From positions 17,957,174 through 18,021,173 of the forward strand of contig NC_044916.1 in the NCBI RefSeq assembly GCF_003576645.1: a stretch of 64,000 nt of DNA, given 5' to 3'. This DNA is from Ipomoea triloba (Eukaryota; Streptophyta; Magnoliopsida; Solanales; Convolvulaceae). Shown here piece by piece: positions 20,289 through 31,700 of this stretch. The stretch's first letter is position 1. Every line of letters begins with the position of its first letter. The notes under the pieces are model-generated. The model did not search any database. It worked only from the letters and a program-made list of their open reading frames with translations, and was not told the DNA's origin. Position numbers and translations under genes: made by a program.

Positions 20289-21639
20289 TGATGTTGTATG
20301 TATGTTGTGAGGTGAATGTGGTACAGAAGGTGTTAAAACGAAGAGTCAAGACTCCCCGAGTGTCGTGTCTCTCAAGGATGACAAATTGGAGCGAATTAGT
20401 GTTGGCATTTATGAGGTTAAAAGACAAGAGTTGCAAGGATTACTAAGGAACACTTGGGTCATGGATTTGGGGGTTGCAAGGGTGTATTTAAACTAAACAA
20501 ACTGAAAAGAACAAGGAGGTGTGTGACTTAGTCTAAATGATTGATTATCCAAAGGGAATGTGGAAATGAGTTTCGGGAATGAACTCGGGGGTCACGGTAT
20601 CAATACCAAGTGACGTCACACTTGGACTCTCAATCCTCATTCGATTGAGGCATTTTATCGAACACCTTGCCTACCACTTCTCTCGGACCTCTTCCTTTTG
20701 GACTAAGGGCGGAGATGTGGGTGAGTTGGACTCGTGAGAGGCCGCTATCGTGCACACACTCACTTTCCTAGAGTCTACTATCTATCCCGGCCGGAAATAG
20801 AAGCAAAGCATGAAAAACTTCAACCACACAAGACTAAACCCACTTCATCATTTTCACATTCATATGACAAAATTCAAGCATCAATCATAGGATCTAACAT
20901 GGGGCACACACACCCCTCAACTAATCTACTCAAGCATTATCAAATCAAAGATTAAACAAAGCAAAATAACCAAATCAATAGATTAAAGTTGCAATCTTTA
21001 AAGAACAAAAGTTTTAGCAATATACCTAGGGATCAATAGAGCTACTCCATCTTCCTTTCATCCTTCATCTTGCTTCTTTAGTCTATGGAAATTCTATCAA
21101 TCTAATCTACTCTAAAGAAAAGAAAAAGGATTTCCCCCAAAAGGGGAGAAAACTCAAAGAACTCTATCTAAAGGGAATTGGGACTCCCCTGAAAAACCTA
21201 TAAAGGCCATATATATAGCCTCCGAAATCTCGCCCTAATTATTTCCACGCTGTGTCGCGTCCACGCACGTCACCACGCGTGTGGGCGTGTGTGGGAGCAT
21301 TCCAGTACGCAACCACGCGTGTTTGCGTGCGTGGTGAAGTTTGCTTCTGTTGTCTTCTTATTTGTTGTAGCTCTCGACGATACGGTTCCATAGCCACCTG
21401 CCTCGCCTCATTCGGACATTCTTAGCTCCGGTTACGTCAGTTTTACTGAGGTGTCGCCAGAATGCCCTACGAAATTTAAGATTTGTGCAAATTATATTGA
21501 AACACACATGATTAGTCCCTAGACCTATATGCAATGAAATTACCCTATCTTAGTATGTTTTTATGCCTAATGGACATCTAACATAGCATATTTCACACCT
21601 AAATGACCCCAAAAACACGGCTACTTTTGACACTTATCA
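20289..21639 (-). mobile_element. Solo LTR of an Athila-like element (element A type)
   Basis: The 1,351-base LTR in minus orientation, TGATAAGTGTC...ACAACATCA, is flanked by a perfect 5-base duplication CCCAC (20284-20288, 21640-21644). No PBS, PPT or internal DNA adjoins it, so it is a solo LTR left by recombination. It is clearly related to the LTRs at 30194 and 33984. It carries the CACGCG cluster (21250-21335) and a minus-strand TATA-like CTATATATATGG near 21210. Confidence 0.92.
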
Positions 21640-21644
21640 CCCAC

Positions 21645-21842
21645 CGCCATCACCAGTTATTCCTCCACCCGAGATTCCACCTCAATATGGCGCAGTCCAC
21701 AATTAAGACACTATGTAGGCATTCCAGTATCAGTTGCATCTGGAGCATATGGTTGTGATTGATGCTTTATGTGCCTGTTTTGACTCCCATTTCCCTCCAC
21801 CTCCCTATGTAGGCAATGATGAGGATGATGACTGTGAGGTGT
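21645..21842 (+). pseudogene. Athila-1 ORF2, 3' end
   Basis: A Pro-rich stretch (PPPSPVIPPPEIPP) is followed by FQYQLHLEHMVVIDALCACF and a short acidic tail ending at TGA 21840. FQYQLHLEQM recurs at the end of ORF2 of element A (about 39391-39420), which shows that this is the C-terminus of the same protein. An in-frame stop interrupts the segment. Confidence 0.75.
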
Positions 21843-22906
21843 GATCCCATTTCTATCCATCCCTTTTTCCATCAAATATTCCACTCAGTTCCTTATCACT
21901 AGTGTTTGTTGATGAGAAAAACTAGTTACCTCGTGTGCGGGGTGACGCCTTCTATTTCTCTACTTTTCATGCATTTCAATTCCCGCAAATTTACTTTAAG
22001 TACCTTTTGAATTCTTTCACTTCCAATACTTTTACAACTAGGATGTTTTGAGCTTAAATTTGATGCCATTATAAAGTGAGCAGGTGATATAACGAGAGTG
22101 TTTGGTCACTCTTATCTTTTACATTTTCTTGTGCTTAGCTTATGCCACTAACAGGATGATGATTGTGTGATTGATATTGTTCATAGCTAAAGGTTGAGGC
22201 AAAGGTTTAGATGATGATATATTTGAAGATATGTTTTGCAAGAAGGGAGTTTACTTCTCTATCTTTATACTCTTGAAGCCCCAATTCTTATTTTTAAAGT
22301 GTGGAAAAGAGGCCTTTATGCATATAAGTGTATTTTATTGTTTCATGTTATCTTACGTTAATTGTCATTATAGTCCCATGTATATTCCTAAAGTGTGGAA
22401 ATGGACAACCTTCAAAATTATTTGACCATGTCGATCCTTCCACCCGGTGTCTAAAGTGAACATTGAGGATGATGTTCATTCTAAAGTGTGGAAAGAAAGC
22501 ACAATGTGCTCAAATTTGAAATTTTGGCTTTGATGTGGAATTGATTTGAAAGTTGTGTGTCTATGGAGAAGTGTGTCATTATTTATATCATTTTGAAAAT
22601 GTGATTCAATGATGTGTCAAATAGTTTAATTTGTGGAATATCCTTGGTAGTTACCTCTTTACACCAAGTGAGCATTTTATAGAAATCCATTAGGTTTACA
22701 TTTTTGAATGCTTGCATGGTATTCACCTTTTTATTTTGGTTGGAACTTGGTCAAAGAGCTCTCGAAGTGGGAGTGTGTACATTCCAACTTGATAAAGATA
22801 ATTGAAGCGAGACCTAGAATTCAACAAATCTCGGTATGGCATGGAGCATAAGGAGAGGCGTGGAGAGGTAGTTGACTATTTTTGAGCGGCTGGGCAGGCG
22901 GTCCAT
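21843..22906 (+). other. Athila-1 3' untranslated region
   Basis: No gene. AACATTGAGGATGATGTTCA at 22459 followed by AAGTGTGGA is a stretch commonly seen near the 3' end of Athila/Tat elements (several AAAGTGTGGAAA words occur at 22300-22490). A G-rich run, GAGCGGCTGGGCAGGCGG, just before 22907 is a weak polypurine-tract candidate. Confidence 0.6.
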
Positions 22907-24204
22907 TGATAAGTGTCAAAAGATGCTAGATTTCAAGGTCAAATTGAAGGTATTCTAGGTTAGTTTGAGCAATTTATGCGTGGCTTATGAGTAAAAAGCA
23001 ATAAAATGCCATTTTTCATTACAAGGTTTTCTAATTTGTACATTATGATGTTTTCGATGCATTATGGGCGAAGAGGGTGGCAAAAGGAGCTTAAAATGAT
23101 GCATTTTTTGAAAACACAGAAGTAGAACCATGTTACTCCCGTGTCACGTGCATGACCCAGGGCGTGATTCTTCTCTATATCCAAATCACGTTAATGTCAC
23201 GCGCGTGATCCTACGCGTGGAAGTTGTCTAGAGTTATATCACGCGTGATTCTGGTTGTGGATATGAATTATTTCCAGATCATGCCCATGTCACGCACATA
23301 GGGGACGATGTGGTTCGTGCACAGCAGGCTAGGCGCGAAATCTTCCTTATAAATCGAAGGATCTCTAAATATTTTTGAAGTTAGCTTTCATTTTTTTAGT
23401 TAGTTTTTCATTCTTGGAAGAGAGAACTCTTAGAACACTTGCAAAAAATCTCTCTGTAGCATTTAGCTACTCAATTCTCTACAATTAAAAAAGGAGTTCC
23501 AAAGGCAAATGTGTGACAACTTTGTTAGAGGAGCTTAATCTTCTTGCTCTTGATCATTGTAATCGCAAGAATTGAAGCTTGGTAATGATTTCATCTTTCA
23601 TCTTTTGTTATATTTTGTTCTTGATGATGCTATCCTTTAATTCCTTGTGCTTGCAATCTAGGATCATTTGTAGCTAAATCATTAGGGCTAGGAAACTTGG
23701 GAAGCTAGAAACTGAAAGTGACCGACTGGGAATTGTAGTGAGGATATGATGTTGAAAGCAAGAGTGAAAGGAAAAGAAAAGAAATGAAGATTGTGCGCCC
23801 TTTTGATAGGCGAGGCGAGACGAGACGCCGGGATGAAGACATGTGGCGAGCATGACATGGTGGACAGGCGAAGTATGACTATTGGGACGATTATGGGGAA
23901 ACAGTACGATGCTAGGGAAACTTCAATGGGCATCAAATGTAATAAACGACGGAAAAAGACAATTAGGAGAACACGGATCGCAAGGACTTTTGGGCGACCA
24001 GCCCACATAGTTGCGAAATGATGCCCGATCATCACATAGTTTCAAAGATGGGTTACCTAAATAGTCTATCACATTCCCTCAACTCCCTGGTAAATGATGC
24101 CCAATTGTCCATGCACCTTGCTTACTACTTTCTTGTGCCTTCGACTTCGCGAAGCCACAAGAATGTGATGGACTAGATGTTGGTGATGGTATTAGGCTCA
24201 TGAC
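22907..24204 (+). repeat. Athila-1 3' LTR, 5' part, with possible foreign DNA
   Basis: It begins TGATAAGTGTCAAAAGATGC, matching the start of the other Athila-type LTRs. A CACGCG/TCACGTG cluster lies at 23137-23300 and a TATA box TTATAAATCG at 23347. From about 23690 to 24200 the sequence no longer resembles the LTR. An Arg/Asp-rich open stretch at 23776-23960 suggests inserted DNA of unknown origin. The LTR end is not reached before the gap. Confidence 0.6.
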
Positions 24205-25073
24205 GGGGGGGGGGGGGGGAAGGAATTNNNNNNNNNNNNNNNNNNNNNNNNNNNNNNNNNNNNNNNNNNNNNNNNNNNNNNNNNNNNNNNNNNNNNNNNN
24301 NNNNNNNNNNNNNNNNNNNNNNNNNNNNNNNNNNNNNNNNNNNNNNNNNNNNNNNNNNNNNNNNNNNNNNNNNNNNNNNNNNNNNNNNNNNNNNNNNNNN
24401 NNNNNNNNNNNNNNNNNNNNNNNNNNNNNNNNNNNNNNNNNNNNNNNNNNNNNNNNNNNNNNNNNNNNNNNNNNNNNNNNNNNNNNNNNNNNNNNNNNNN
24501 NNNNNNNNNNNNNNNNNNNNNNNNNNNNNNNNNNNNNNNNNNNNNNNNNNNNNNNNNNNNNNNNNNNNNNNNNNNNNNNNNNNNNNNNNNNNNNNNNNNN
24601 NNNNNNNNNNNNNNNNNNNNNNNNNNNNNNNNNNNNNNNNNNNNNNNNNNNNNNNNNNNNNNNNNNNNNNNNNNNNNNNNNNNNNNNNNNNNNNNNNNNN
24701 NNNNNNNNNNNNNNNNNNNNNNNNNNNNNNNNNNNNNNNNNNNNNNNNNNNNNNNNNNNNNNNNNNNNNNNNNNNNNNNNNNNNNNNNNNNNNNNNNNNN
24801 NNNNNNNNNNNNNNNNNNNNNNNNNNNNNNNNNNNNNNNNNNNNNNNNNNNNNNNNNNNNNNNNNNNNNNNNNNNNNNNNNNNNNNNNNNNNNNNNNNNN
24901 NNNNNNNNNNNNNNNNNNNNNNNNNNNNNNNNNNNNNNNNNNNNNNNNNNNNNNNNNNNNNNNNNNNNNNNNNNNNNNNNNNNNNNNNNNNNNNNNNNNN
25001 NNNNNNNNNNNNNNNNNNNNNNNNNNNNNNNNNNNNNNNNNNNNNNNNGGGGGGGGGGGGGGGGGGGGGGGGG
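24205..25073. other. Assembly gap flanked by poly-G
   Basis: 821 Ns (24228-25048). On the left is a run of 15 G then AAGGAATT, and on the right a run of 25 G then TAAGGAATT. The matching flanks suggest that the two contig ends overlap at one poly-G tract. Apparent frames across the Ns are meaningless. Confidence 0.9.
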
Positions 25074-25257
25074 TAAGGAATTTTCTATTTGGGCCTCAAA
25101 ACGGTTCAAAAGGGAGCCAAAGGAGTGAGCGTATGTGGCAGCTTAGTCATGGGATGAGTAAACCCAAGAAACCTCCCTGGCCCTCCAACCATCGCCTGGT
25201 CTACTTCGAAGTGGTCGGTCGGTCTCTAGGCTAGGGTCCGGCAGGGCACTAGTATCT
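25074..25257. other. Unassigned sequence after the gap
   Basis: Moderately GC-rich, with no recognised gene or repeat. Confidence 0.4.
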
Positions 25258-25890
25258 CTGATTTTTTTTAAATGTAGGGGTGTGTGTCAATAGTCTAGTT
25301 GTCGCTCGAGCAAGAATTTAGGGAAATCGATCAAAGTGATTGAGCTAGTTCCATAGCATCAGCTTGTTTTCAATAAATAGTTTTATTATTTATGATTCTC
25401 ACTAATCAGCTTGTTTTCGATCAATTCTTACATGTGAAGTTGTTTTCATTCTATTGTACATAATAATTTATCGCGACACAATTTCACCAATTTTGTTATA
25501 ACAACATTATTTTCATTTTAAAATTATTTTTAAGGAGTGTATATTAAATGTAATATTATAAAAATTTAATTAATCATTTCATATTTATTAGTCATTTAAT
25601 TATTTTTATTACAAAATTATTGACTCACATATTTGAATTATTTAAATTATTTTTCGTTATAAACATAAATGATATAGTAATAATTAATTTTATATTTACC
25701 AAATAGTATCTCTTTTTTTAAAACATACGGATGTGTACCAATTGTCCAGTTACTACTGGAGCAAAGCTTATTGATCGGTCAGATCAATTGAGCTAGTCTC
25801 ACAAGATTAACTTGTTTTCAATAAATAGTTTTATTATATGTCATTCTCACTGATCAGCTTGTTTTTTTTTTATCAATTCTTACCTGCGAA
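25258..25890. repeat. Direct repeat pair, about 165 bases, spacing about 455
   Basis: Copies at about 25260-25437 and 25713-25890 share a T-run, a YAATWGTCYAGTT block, GATTGAGCTAGT and CTTGTTTTCAATAAATAGTT plus what follows. They are separated by about 275 bases of AT-rich DNA. This could be a diverged small LTR-like pair or tandem duplication. No PBS was seen. Confidence 0.55.
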
Positions 25891-25938
25891 GTTGGATTTA
25901 GTATGTTTTTCATCGATATATCTTTGTGACCTCCATTA

Positions 25939-26738
25939 GAGCTAATTCTTTTTTTGGTCCTACTTTTATTAGGCATGTCCAATTTTAGTCTTCCTTAGTT
26001 AATTTTGCCACATTACGACTAATACTTTTGAACTCGTACCGCTTTTTGTCCATCGTTAGTTTTCCCGTCTAGTGACTGTCTAATCCAGGGGCTTTTTAGT
26101 CTTTCCATATGTTATTTTTGGAATATTCCAATATTTGTGTCTGCTCCATTTGATTTGTGACTTATTCAACATTTCAATTGGATTTGTTCATGGTTTTTTC
26201 TTTGGCTATTCCTTGACTTCCGGTCACATGGAGTTTTGTACGGATTTGCTAGCTGGAGACATACTCATCTTTGTTTCTAGTAGCATGGGTTTCAGTCTTC
26301 AAAGATGGTTTTCCGGCGGCTTTTAAGGTTTTTCTAGGAGGGCATCTGTTGTGACACCGATTTCTTTCCAACAAAGGAGAATACTCTGTCTTTTCTGGCA
26401 TTTTCCAAGATTATTGACAGAATTTCAGACTTACTAGTGAGATTTTTCAGTTTTTTCCGCATGTCTTGCTTGTCCTCCAAAGCAATCTGCTTCTTTGGCG
26501 TCGGACTACCATTTTTGCCAGTGCTGAGTTTCGAAGGGAAGTGATGCCAACAAAGCGAAGAGTTATGGGAATTTGCACTACCTGGTTGGAGTTTGGAAAT
26601 GGTAATTATCTCAGGCGGTTTCAAAATCTACGCTCTTGTGGCGTGAGATCTCTTACAGAGCTCATGGGTTGCATTGATGAATTTTCTGGATAATTGGACA
26701 TGCCCCAATAAAAGTAGGACCAAAAAAGGAATTAATTC
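25939..26738. mobile_element. Mutator-like TIR element, 800 bases
   Basis: Inverted ends of about 46 bases (sharing TTTTTTGGTCCTACTTTTAT and GGCATGTCCAATT) are flanked by the perfect 9-base duplication CCTCCATTA (25930-25938, 26739-26747). A 9-base duplication with long TIRs is the mark of Mutator-like elements. No transposase is encoded. The interior holds a 96-codon minus-strand frame (see next entry). Confidence 0.85.
26334..26624 (-). CDS. Unrecognised 96-aa ORF inside the Mutator-like element
   Basis: The predicted protein is hydrophilic, with a Lys-rich segment ALEDKQDMRKKLKNLTSK followed by SEILSIILENARKDRVFSFV, which looks like real, partly helical protein. The parent gene is not recognised. 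Position inside a TIR element suggests a captured fragment (Pack-MULE style). No promoter or splice evidence was seen, so expression is doubtful. Confidence 0.3.
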   Translation of the reverse strand: MKPPEIITISKLQPGSANSHNSSLCWHHFPSKLSTGKNGSPTPKKQIALEDKQDMRKKLKNLTSKSEILSIILENARKDRVFSFVGKKSVSQQMPS

Positions 26739-26747
26739 CCTCCATTA

Positions 26748-27486
26748 ATTAATTAAGTTCAACTAATATGTCAGAATTAAATCAAATACGATTAACAATC
26801 AAGAGAATATAGTAATTACATGCATAAAAGTCAACATATACACCATAATAGAAACATATGTTATAAATAATATATTTAGTGCGGTCATTATTAGTAATTT
26901 GTAACAGTTATAACGGATGTAATCATTACCATTATTTTTTATTTTTAAATAAATAAGAAACGACATAGGTTTTTTTAAAACACCAACGTCATTTCTATTT
27001 ATAAAATTAAAAAAAAAAACGAAATATAATTCAATATTAATCCTAAAATTAAAGTTCATCTTTTTTTCTAATACAAAATAATTTTACAAAAAATACCATG
27101 TATTATAAACAAATAATTCGAAATCATTTAAAAATATTTAAAACGATTCACAAAAATTTAGAAAAAATAATTCAAAATAATTGAAACTATTATTTTCGAG
27201 CTACAAAAATTCACAAATTGAAAGAAAAAACTAGCCATGAATAATGAAGGTAATAATAATAGTAATAGTAATAGTAATAGTATGTTTGGTTCACAGAATG
27301 AATTTTAAGGGAATAGCAATAGTATTCCATAGGGAATGGAATAGGCTAGGAATAGAATAGAAATTGTATTCTATTGTTTGGTTCGCGGAAGGAATAGACG
27401 CTAGGAATGTAATTTCAGTGTTTGGTTGGTTAAAGGAATAGAATTAGAATGTGTTTAAAAGACACAAATACCCCTATACAAAAAAT

Positions 27487-27517
<31 letters not shown>

Positions 27518-27632
27518 GATATATGAAAACAAATATAAATTATACATGAAAATATAAAATTTGTGAATGGATGAAATTATAAGAATCCTAATTTACCACA
27601 TGTCTCTATGGATATAAATAAAGATATGTGTG

Positions 27633-27706
<74 letters not shown>

Positions 27707-28208
27707 CAATCAACTGGAACATGTGGTCAGAATTTAAGCTTTATAATCTAACAGATTATGAATTATTTGAGTGAGTCATTGATGGTTAAATAAAATGTGT
27801 GGATGTTAGTAATTCATGCGAAATTATGGGCAAAAATTAAGGTGAAATGGTTATGTGTAAAAGTGCTATATAAAGGTGTTGAAATGGGATTGCAAGGTCA
27901 CACTATTCACTGCATGCTTATCAGAAAATTATTATTATATTGGGTTAAGTGTTTCTCTCATGTGAAGGTGGTGATTTGTTGTTAATTGAGCAATAATCAC
28001 AAAGTGAGATGTTGAAGTACTGAAGATACGTACGACGTGCACGGAACTCATCCAACATAAGATATTCTTAAAGATTATGTTGTTAACTGTTAATTAGGCT
28101 GTAGTTTTTTTTTTTGGTAAATTCACGTTGTAGCCTTTTGTATGTGTTTATGTATATACTTCAATGAATATAATACATTATATAAATGCATATATTTAAT
28201 TAATTACA

Positions 28209-28215
<7 letters not shown>
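26748..28215. other. AT-rich intergenic DNA with microsatellites and a MITE-like piece
   Basis: No gene. It contains (TTA)n at 27488-27517 and (AAT)n at 27637-27706. Bases 27284-27440 contain GTTTGGTTCACAG, GTTTGGTTCGCGG and GTTTGGTTGG between GGAATAGAAT words, typical of common plant MITE-like repeats, but the ends are unclear. Confidence 0.45.
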
Positions 28216-28260
<45 letters not shown>

Positions 28261-28272
28261 TATATATATATA
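28214..28272. repeat. (AT)n microsatellite
   Basis: Simple (AT)n with a GA interruption, just upstream of the RPA1-like pseudogene region. Confidence 0.9.
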
Positions 28273-28534
28273 ATATAATATAAAATAGCTATAAGAAGAG
28301 CACTAAATGCACTTAGGCCACAATTCCCGCCCACGCGAAAACGGTGACGTTTTATTCCTAAAAAAGGGCGCTCAAATTAGGCAACTTAGCACAGTTAATG
28401 CTTTGGCGCTCGAAGTCTGAAAGGTAACAACGTTAATCGTTTGTTCTAAAAGTGTTTTTAAAAAGGTAACGACGCCATCATGTCGAGTTCTTTGGGAAAT
28501 CGAATCGTTTACAACGATTCGGCAAACGAGGAGA

Positions 28535-28709
28535 GTCCATTTATATAGCACCGGGAATGAAAAAACAATTATTGTATGTGTAGAAGTCTGCCATTTTCAA
28601 ACTTATATTTGGGATTTGGGATCACATTATATATTATAGCTTCATTATCATTCTAAACCAATCTCAACATCCATTCCTGAGATCCATTCGCATTTCACTT
28701 CAATCGAAT
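28535..28709 (+). promoter_or_regulatory. Putative promoter of the RPA1-like pseudogene
   Basis: A TATA-like TTTATATAGC lies at 28540-28549, about 160 bases upstream of ATG 28710. The intervening leader is free of long frames. A real promoter is inferred only from position. Confidence 0.4.
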
Positions 28710-31700
28710 ATGGGGATGTACTCTCTGACTAGCGAATTGTCTACCTTCAAGAACCGAAGTGCAATGAAGGTTAGAGTTATTCGTACCTACTTGGTCAGGG
28801 AAAAGAAAGGTTCTTCTGACATAAAGAGTCAAAAATTGGTCTTACACGACCCAGAGGTATGTGTTTTTGCCTCTTAATCTGCATGTCTATTTTTGCCTCT
28901 TAATCTGCATAGAATTGAATTAGGCATATTAGTCATACGTATGTACTACAGAAATGTTCTTTGATACATTCTCTATTGCAAATGCTAATAACATGACTAA
29001 TTGATAGGACACTGTCATTCATGCAAGTATACCAGCAAAGATTGTTCCAAAGTTTATCCATAGTTTTGTAGAAGGCAAAGTGTATGGTGTCAAGAACTTT
29101 TACGTTGTTTCAAACTGGCATACCTACAAGACTAACATGCACGAATATATGCTGCAATTCAATCATGAAACTATTTTCAAAGAATTGAGGTCAGAGAATT
29201 TTCCTTGGTATATGTACAGACTAAGGTCCTTCAATAGTTTGAAAGGTAATTCAGAATTAAATGGGAAAGAGCTCATTGGTAAGATTTCTATCCTAACAAT
29301 ATTCTTTTTAATTCATCTATTTGCATTCCTCATGGCAGTCTGTTAGGTTTATGTTTTTTTCCGTTAACTTATTTCAAATTTTCTGAAATATTGAATAGAT
29401 ATCAGTGGTCGGGTTGTTGAAGTTTATGGACCTCAAGAAAAAAATATTGGTGGACATAATGCTAGGCTCATAGACTTTGTGCTAGAGGATGCCAGTAAGT
29501 ATAAAACTTATTATGTACAAACAAATAGTTATGTGTTCATCTTGGTGTAATTTAAAAGCCTTTGCAATGTGTGTGTAAACAAACAATGGTAAAAAGTTAG
29601 TCTGCACATTTTGGGATGAACACGTTTCCAAGATTGAGCATTTATATGAAGCTCCTTCCAAGGATCCTGTGATAGTTTTGATACAATTCTGTAGGATAAA
29701 AAAAGGGCTCAGAGGTTAGTCAAATCATAATTTACAATTCTGCACATAAGCATTTTACAGAAATGAAATACTCAATTAATGTTTTATATGTTTTCTTTCA
29801 GATGGTGAGGTCAAAATCTGCTCATCTTATGATGTAACTCAAGTCCTATTTAATCTGGACTATCCTGAATTTATCAACTTCATGGACAGGTATGTGTATA
29901 TATTAGAGATAAGTACTGCATTCTGTTATTTCTTTACAGGTACTCAATCATTTCTGTGGAATCATCATTACTACTATATTTTCATTACAGTCTTAGAGAC
30001 ATAGGATATCAAACACCGATGAAAAGTATAGCTTCCCTATCAAGTTTTAGTTTTAAAAACACTATGGATGAATCCAGCAGTAAGTCTATGGAACTAATCA
30101 CCATAAATGAGATCTATGACAATGATAAGGTAATAAATAATTCTAAATTGTTTTTAGTTGTTTTCACATATATGGATTAAGTCTGTTATGTGTTGATAAG
30201 CACCAAGAATAGTACATATTAAGGGTCTAAAATAGGATAAAGTGTAAAGTTTTGCCACCCGTTTATAACAATCTCATGCATTCTAAGCTCGGATGTGATC
30301 AAAATATTCTAACATTAATTTTAGGAAAAGTTTTGAAGTATTTTTACATATTGGAAAGGGATTTGAAACCAAAACAGAGCAAAAGGCAAACGAAGTCGCG
30401 AAACAAAAACCTCCCACGCAGCCCAACACGCGTGTGGATGGGCGTGGAACATTTCCAGTAGCTGTCCACGCCCTCCACCACGCGTGGTGACGTGCGTGGT
30501 ATGACCACGAGGGCCACTTTGGGAATTTTGGCTTTGGGTCGCCTATTTAAACCCCTTTTTCCAAAACCTAAAGGAGAGGAGCCATAGAATAGTTTAGATC
30601 TGAAATTTCTTAAGGTTTTCTCCCCTCTTGGGGGAAAACTTTCTTTATATTAGAGTAGATTCAAGATCAAGATAGGAGGATTGAAGTTTCAAGAACAAGA
30701 TGTAAGTGAGCCATTCATCATGGATGGTACTCTTCTCTTCAATGTTTTGATTTAATGCTTGCTTTCTTTGAAATTTTCATTTCTTCGAAATTTTCATTTC
30801 TTCTTCTTGCTTCTTTATTTTAATGATAGCTTAGAGTAGAAAGGGGATTGGTGACCCCGAAGCTAAACTATGTGGTTGATTTGATATGACTTTGCTTGAA
30901 ATATGTGAGCTTTTCGAATGTTGGATGATAAACTTGTGTGGTTGATGTTCGTTATGCTTTGTGCCTAAGTGTGGCCATATTAGGTAGCAAACCCGGTGAA
31001 AGTGAGTGTGTGCGCAATAGCGGCCACTCACGAGTCCAACTCACCCACATCTCCGCCCTTAGTCCGAAAGGAAGAGGTCTGAGAGGAGTGGTAGACAAGG
31101 TGTTTGATAAAATGCCCGAACCGAATGAGGATGTGGGAGTCCAAGTGTGACGCCACTTGGTGAAGTGCCATGAACTCCCTAGTCAAATCCAAGTCATTTG
31201 CTTACAAAACTACTAGATAGTAGACCACATAGGCTAGTTAGGAGTCCCAATCTCCGCCTTTCCTTTTCCTTTACAAAACCATTTTAAACCTTCCAACTTT
31301 CTTACAAAATGAATCCTAGCCTTAGCTATTCCCGTAACTCTTCCTTTTCAACCTCCTAAATGCCAACACCTATTCGTTCCAATTTGTCATCCTTGAGAGA
31401 CACAACACTCGGGGAGTCTTGACTCTTCGTTTTACCACTTCCATATCACATCCACCTCACCATAAACTCACAACATCATGTGTCAATGCAGTATTGAGAT
31501 TTCTAGGTTGCCGCAAGGATTTCGGGTATTGTTAATCCCACTGATTGGTTTTATAGCTCTTGTAGGAAGCCTGGATGCAACGAAAAACTGGAAATTTCTG
31601 AAGGAGTCAATAAGTGTTTCAAGTGTCTTAAGATTTGGGAAGATGGGATTTTAAGGTATAAGATTACATTGCGTGTTGTGGACATGAAGGGTAATGCTTC

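Larger units (their letters stand above)
11198..24200 (+). mobile_element. Athila-1: non-autonomous Athila-like Ty3/gypsy element
   Basis: On the plus strand the order is LTR fragment (11198-11387), tRNA-Asp-type PBS, gag-protease, a conserved post-ORF motif, a CACGCG cluster with TATA box, an ATHILA-type second ORF, a long 3' region and the start of the 3' LTR at 22907. RT, RNase H and integrase are absent: the protease is followed within about 450 bases by the post-ORF motif. Four later insertions cut it: copia D, a CACTA element, a 210-base insert and a solo LTR. Confidence 0.8.

Noticed and set aside
23688..24035. 115-codon minus-strand frame with hydrophobic stretch
   Set aside because: Overlaps an equally open plus-strand frame inside a decayed LTR; no family resemblance on either strand.
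24198..25234. Long open frames on both strands across the Ns
   Set aside because: They exist only because Ns do not make stop codons; the real codons are poly-G/poly-C.
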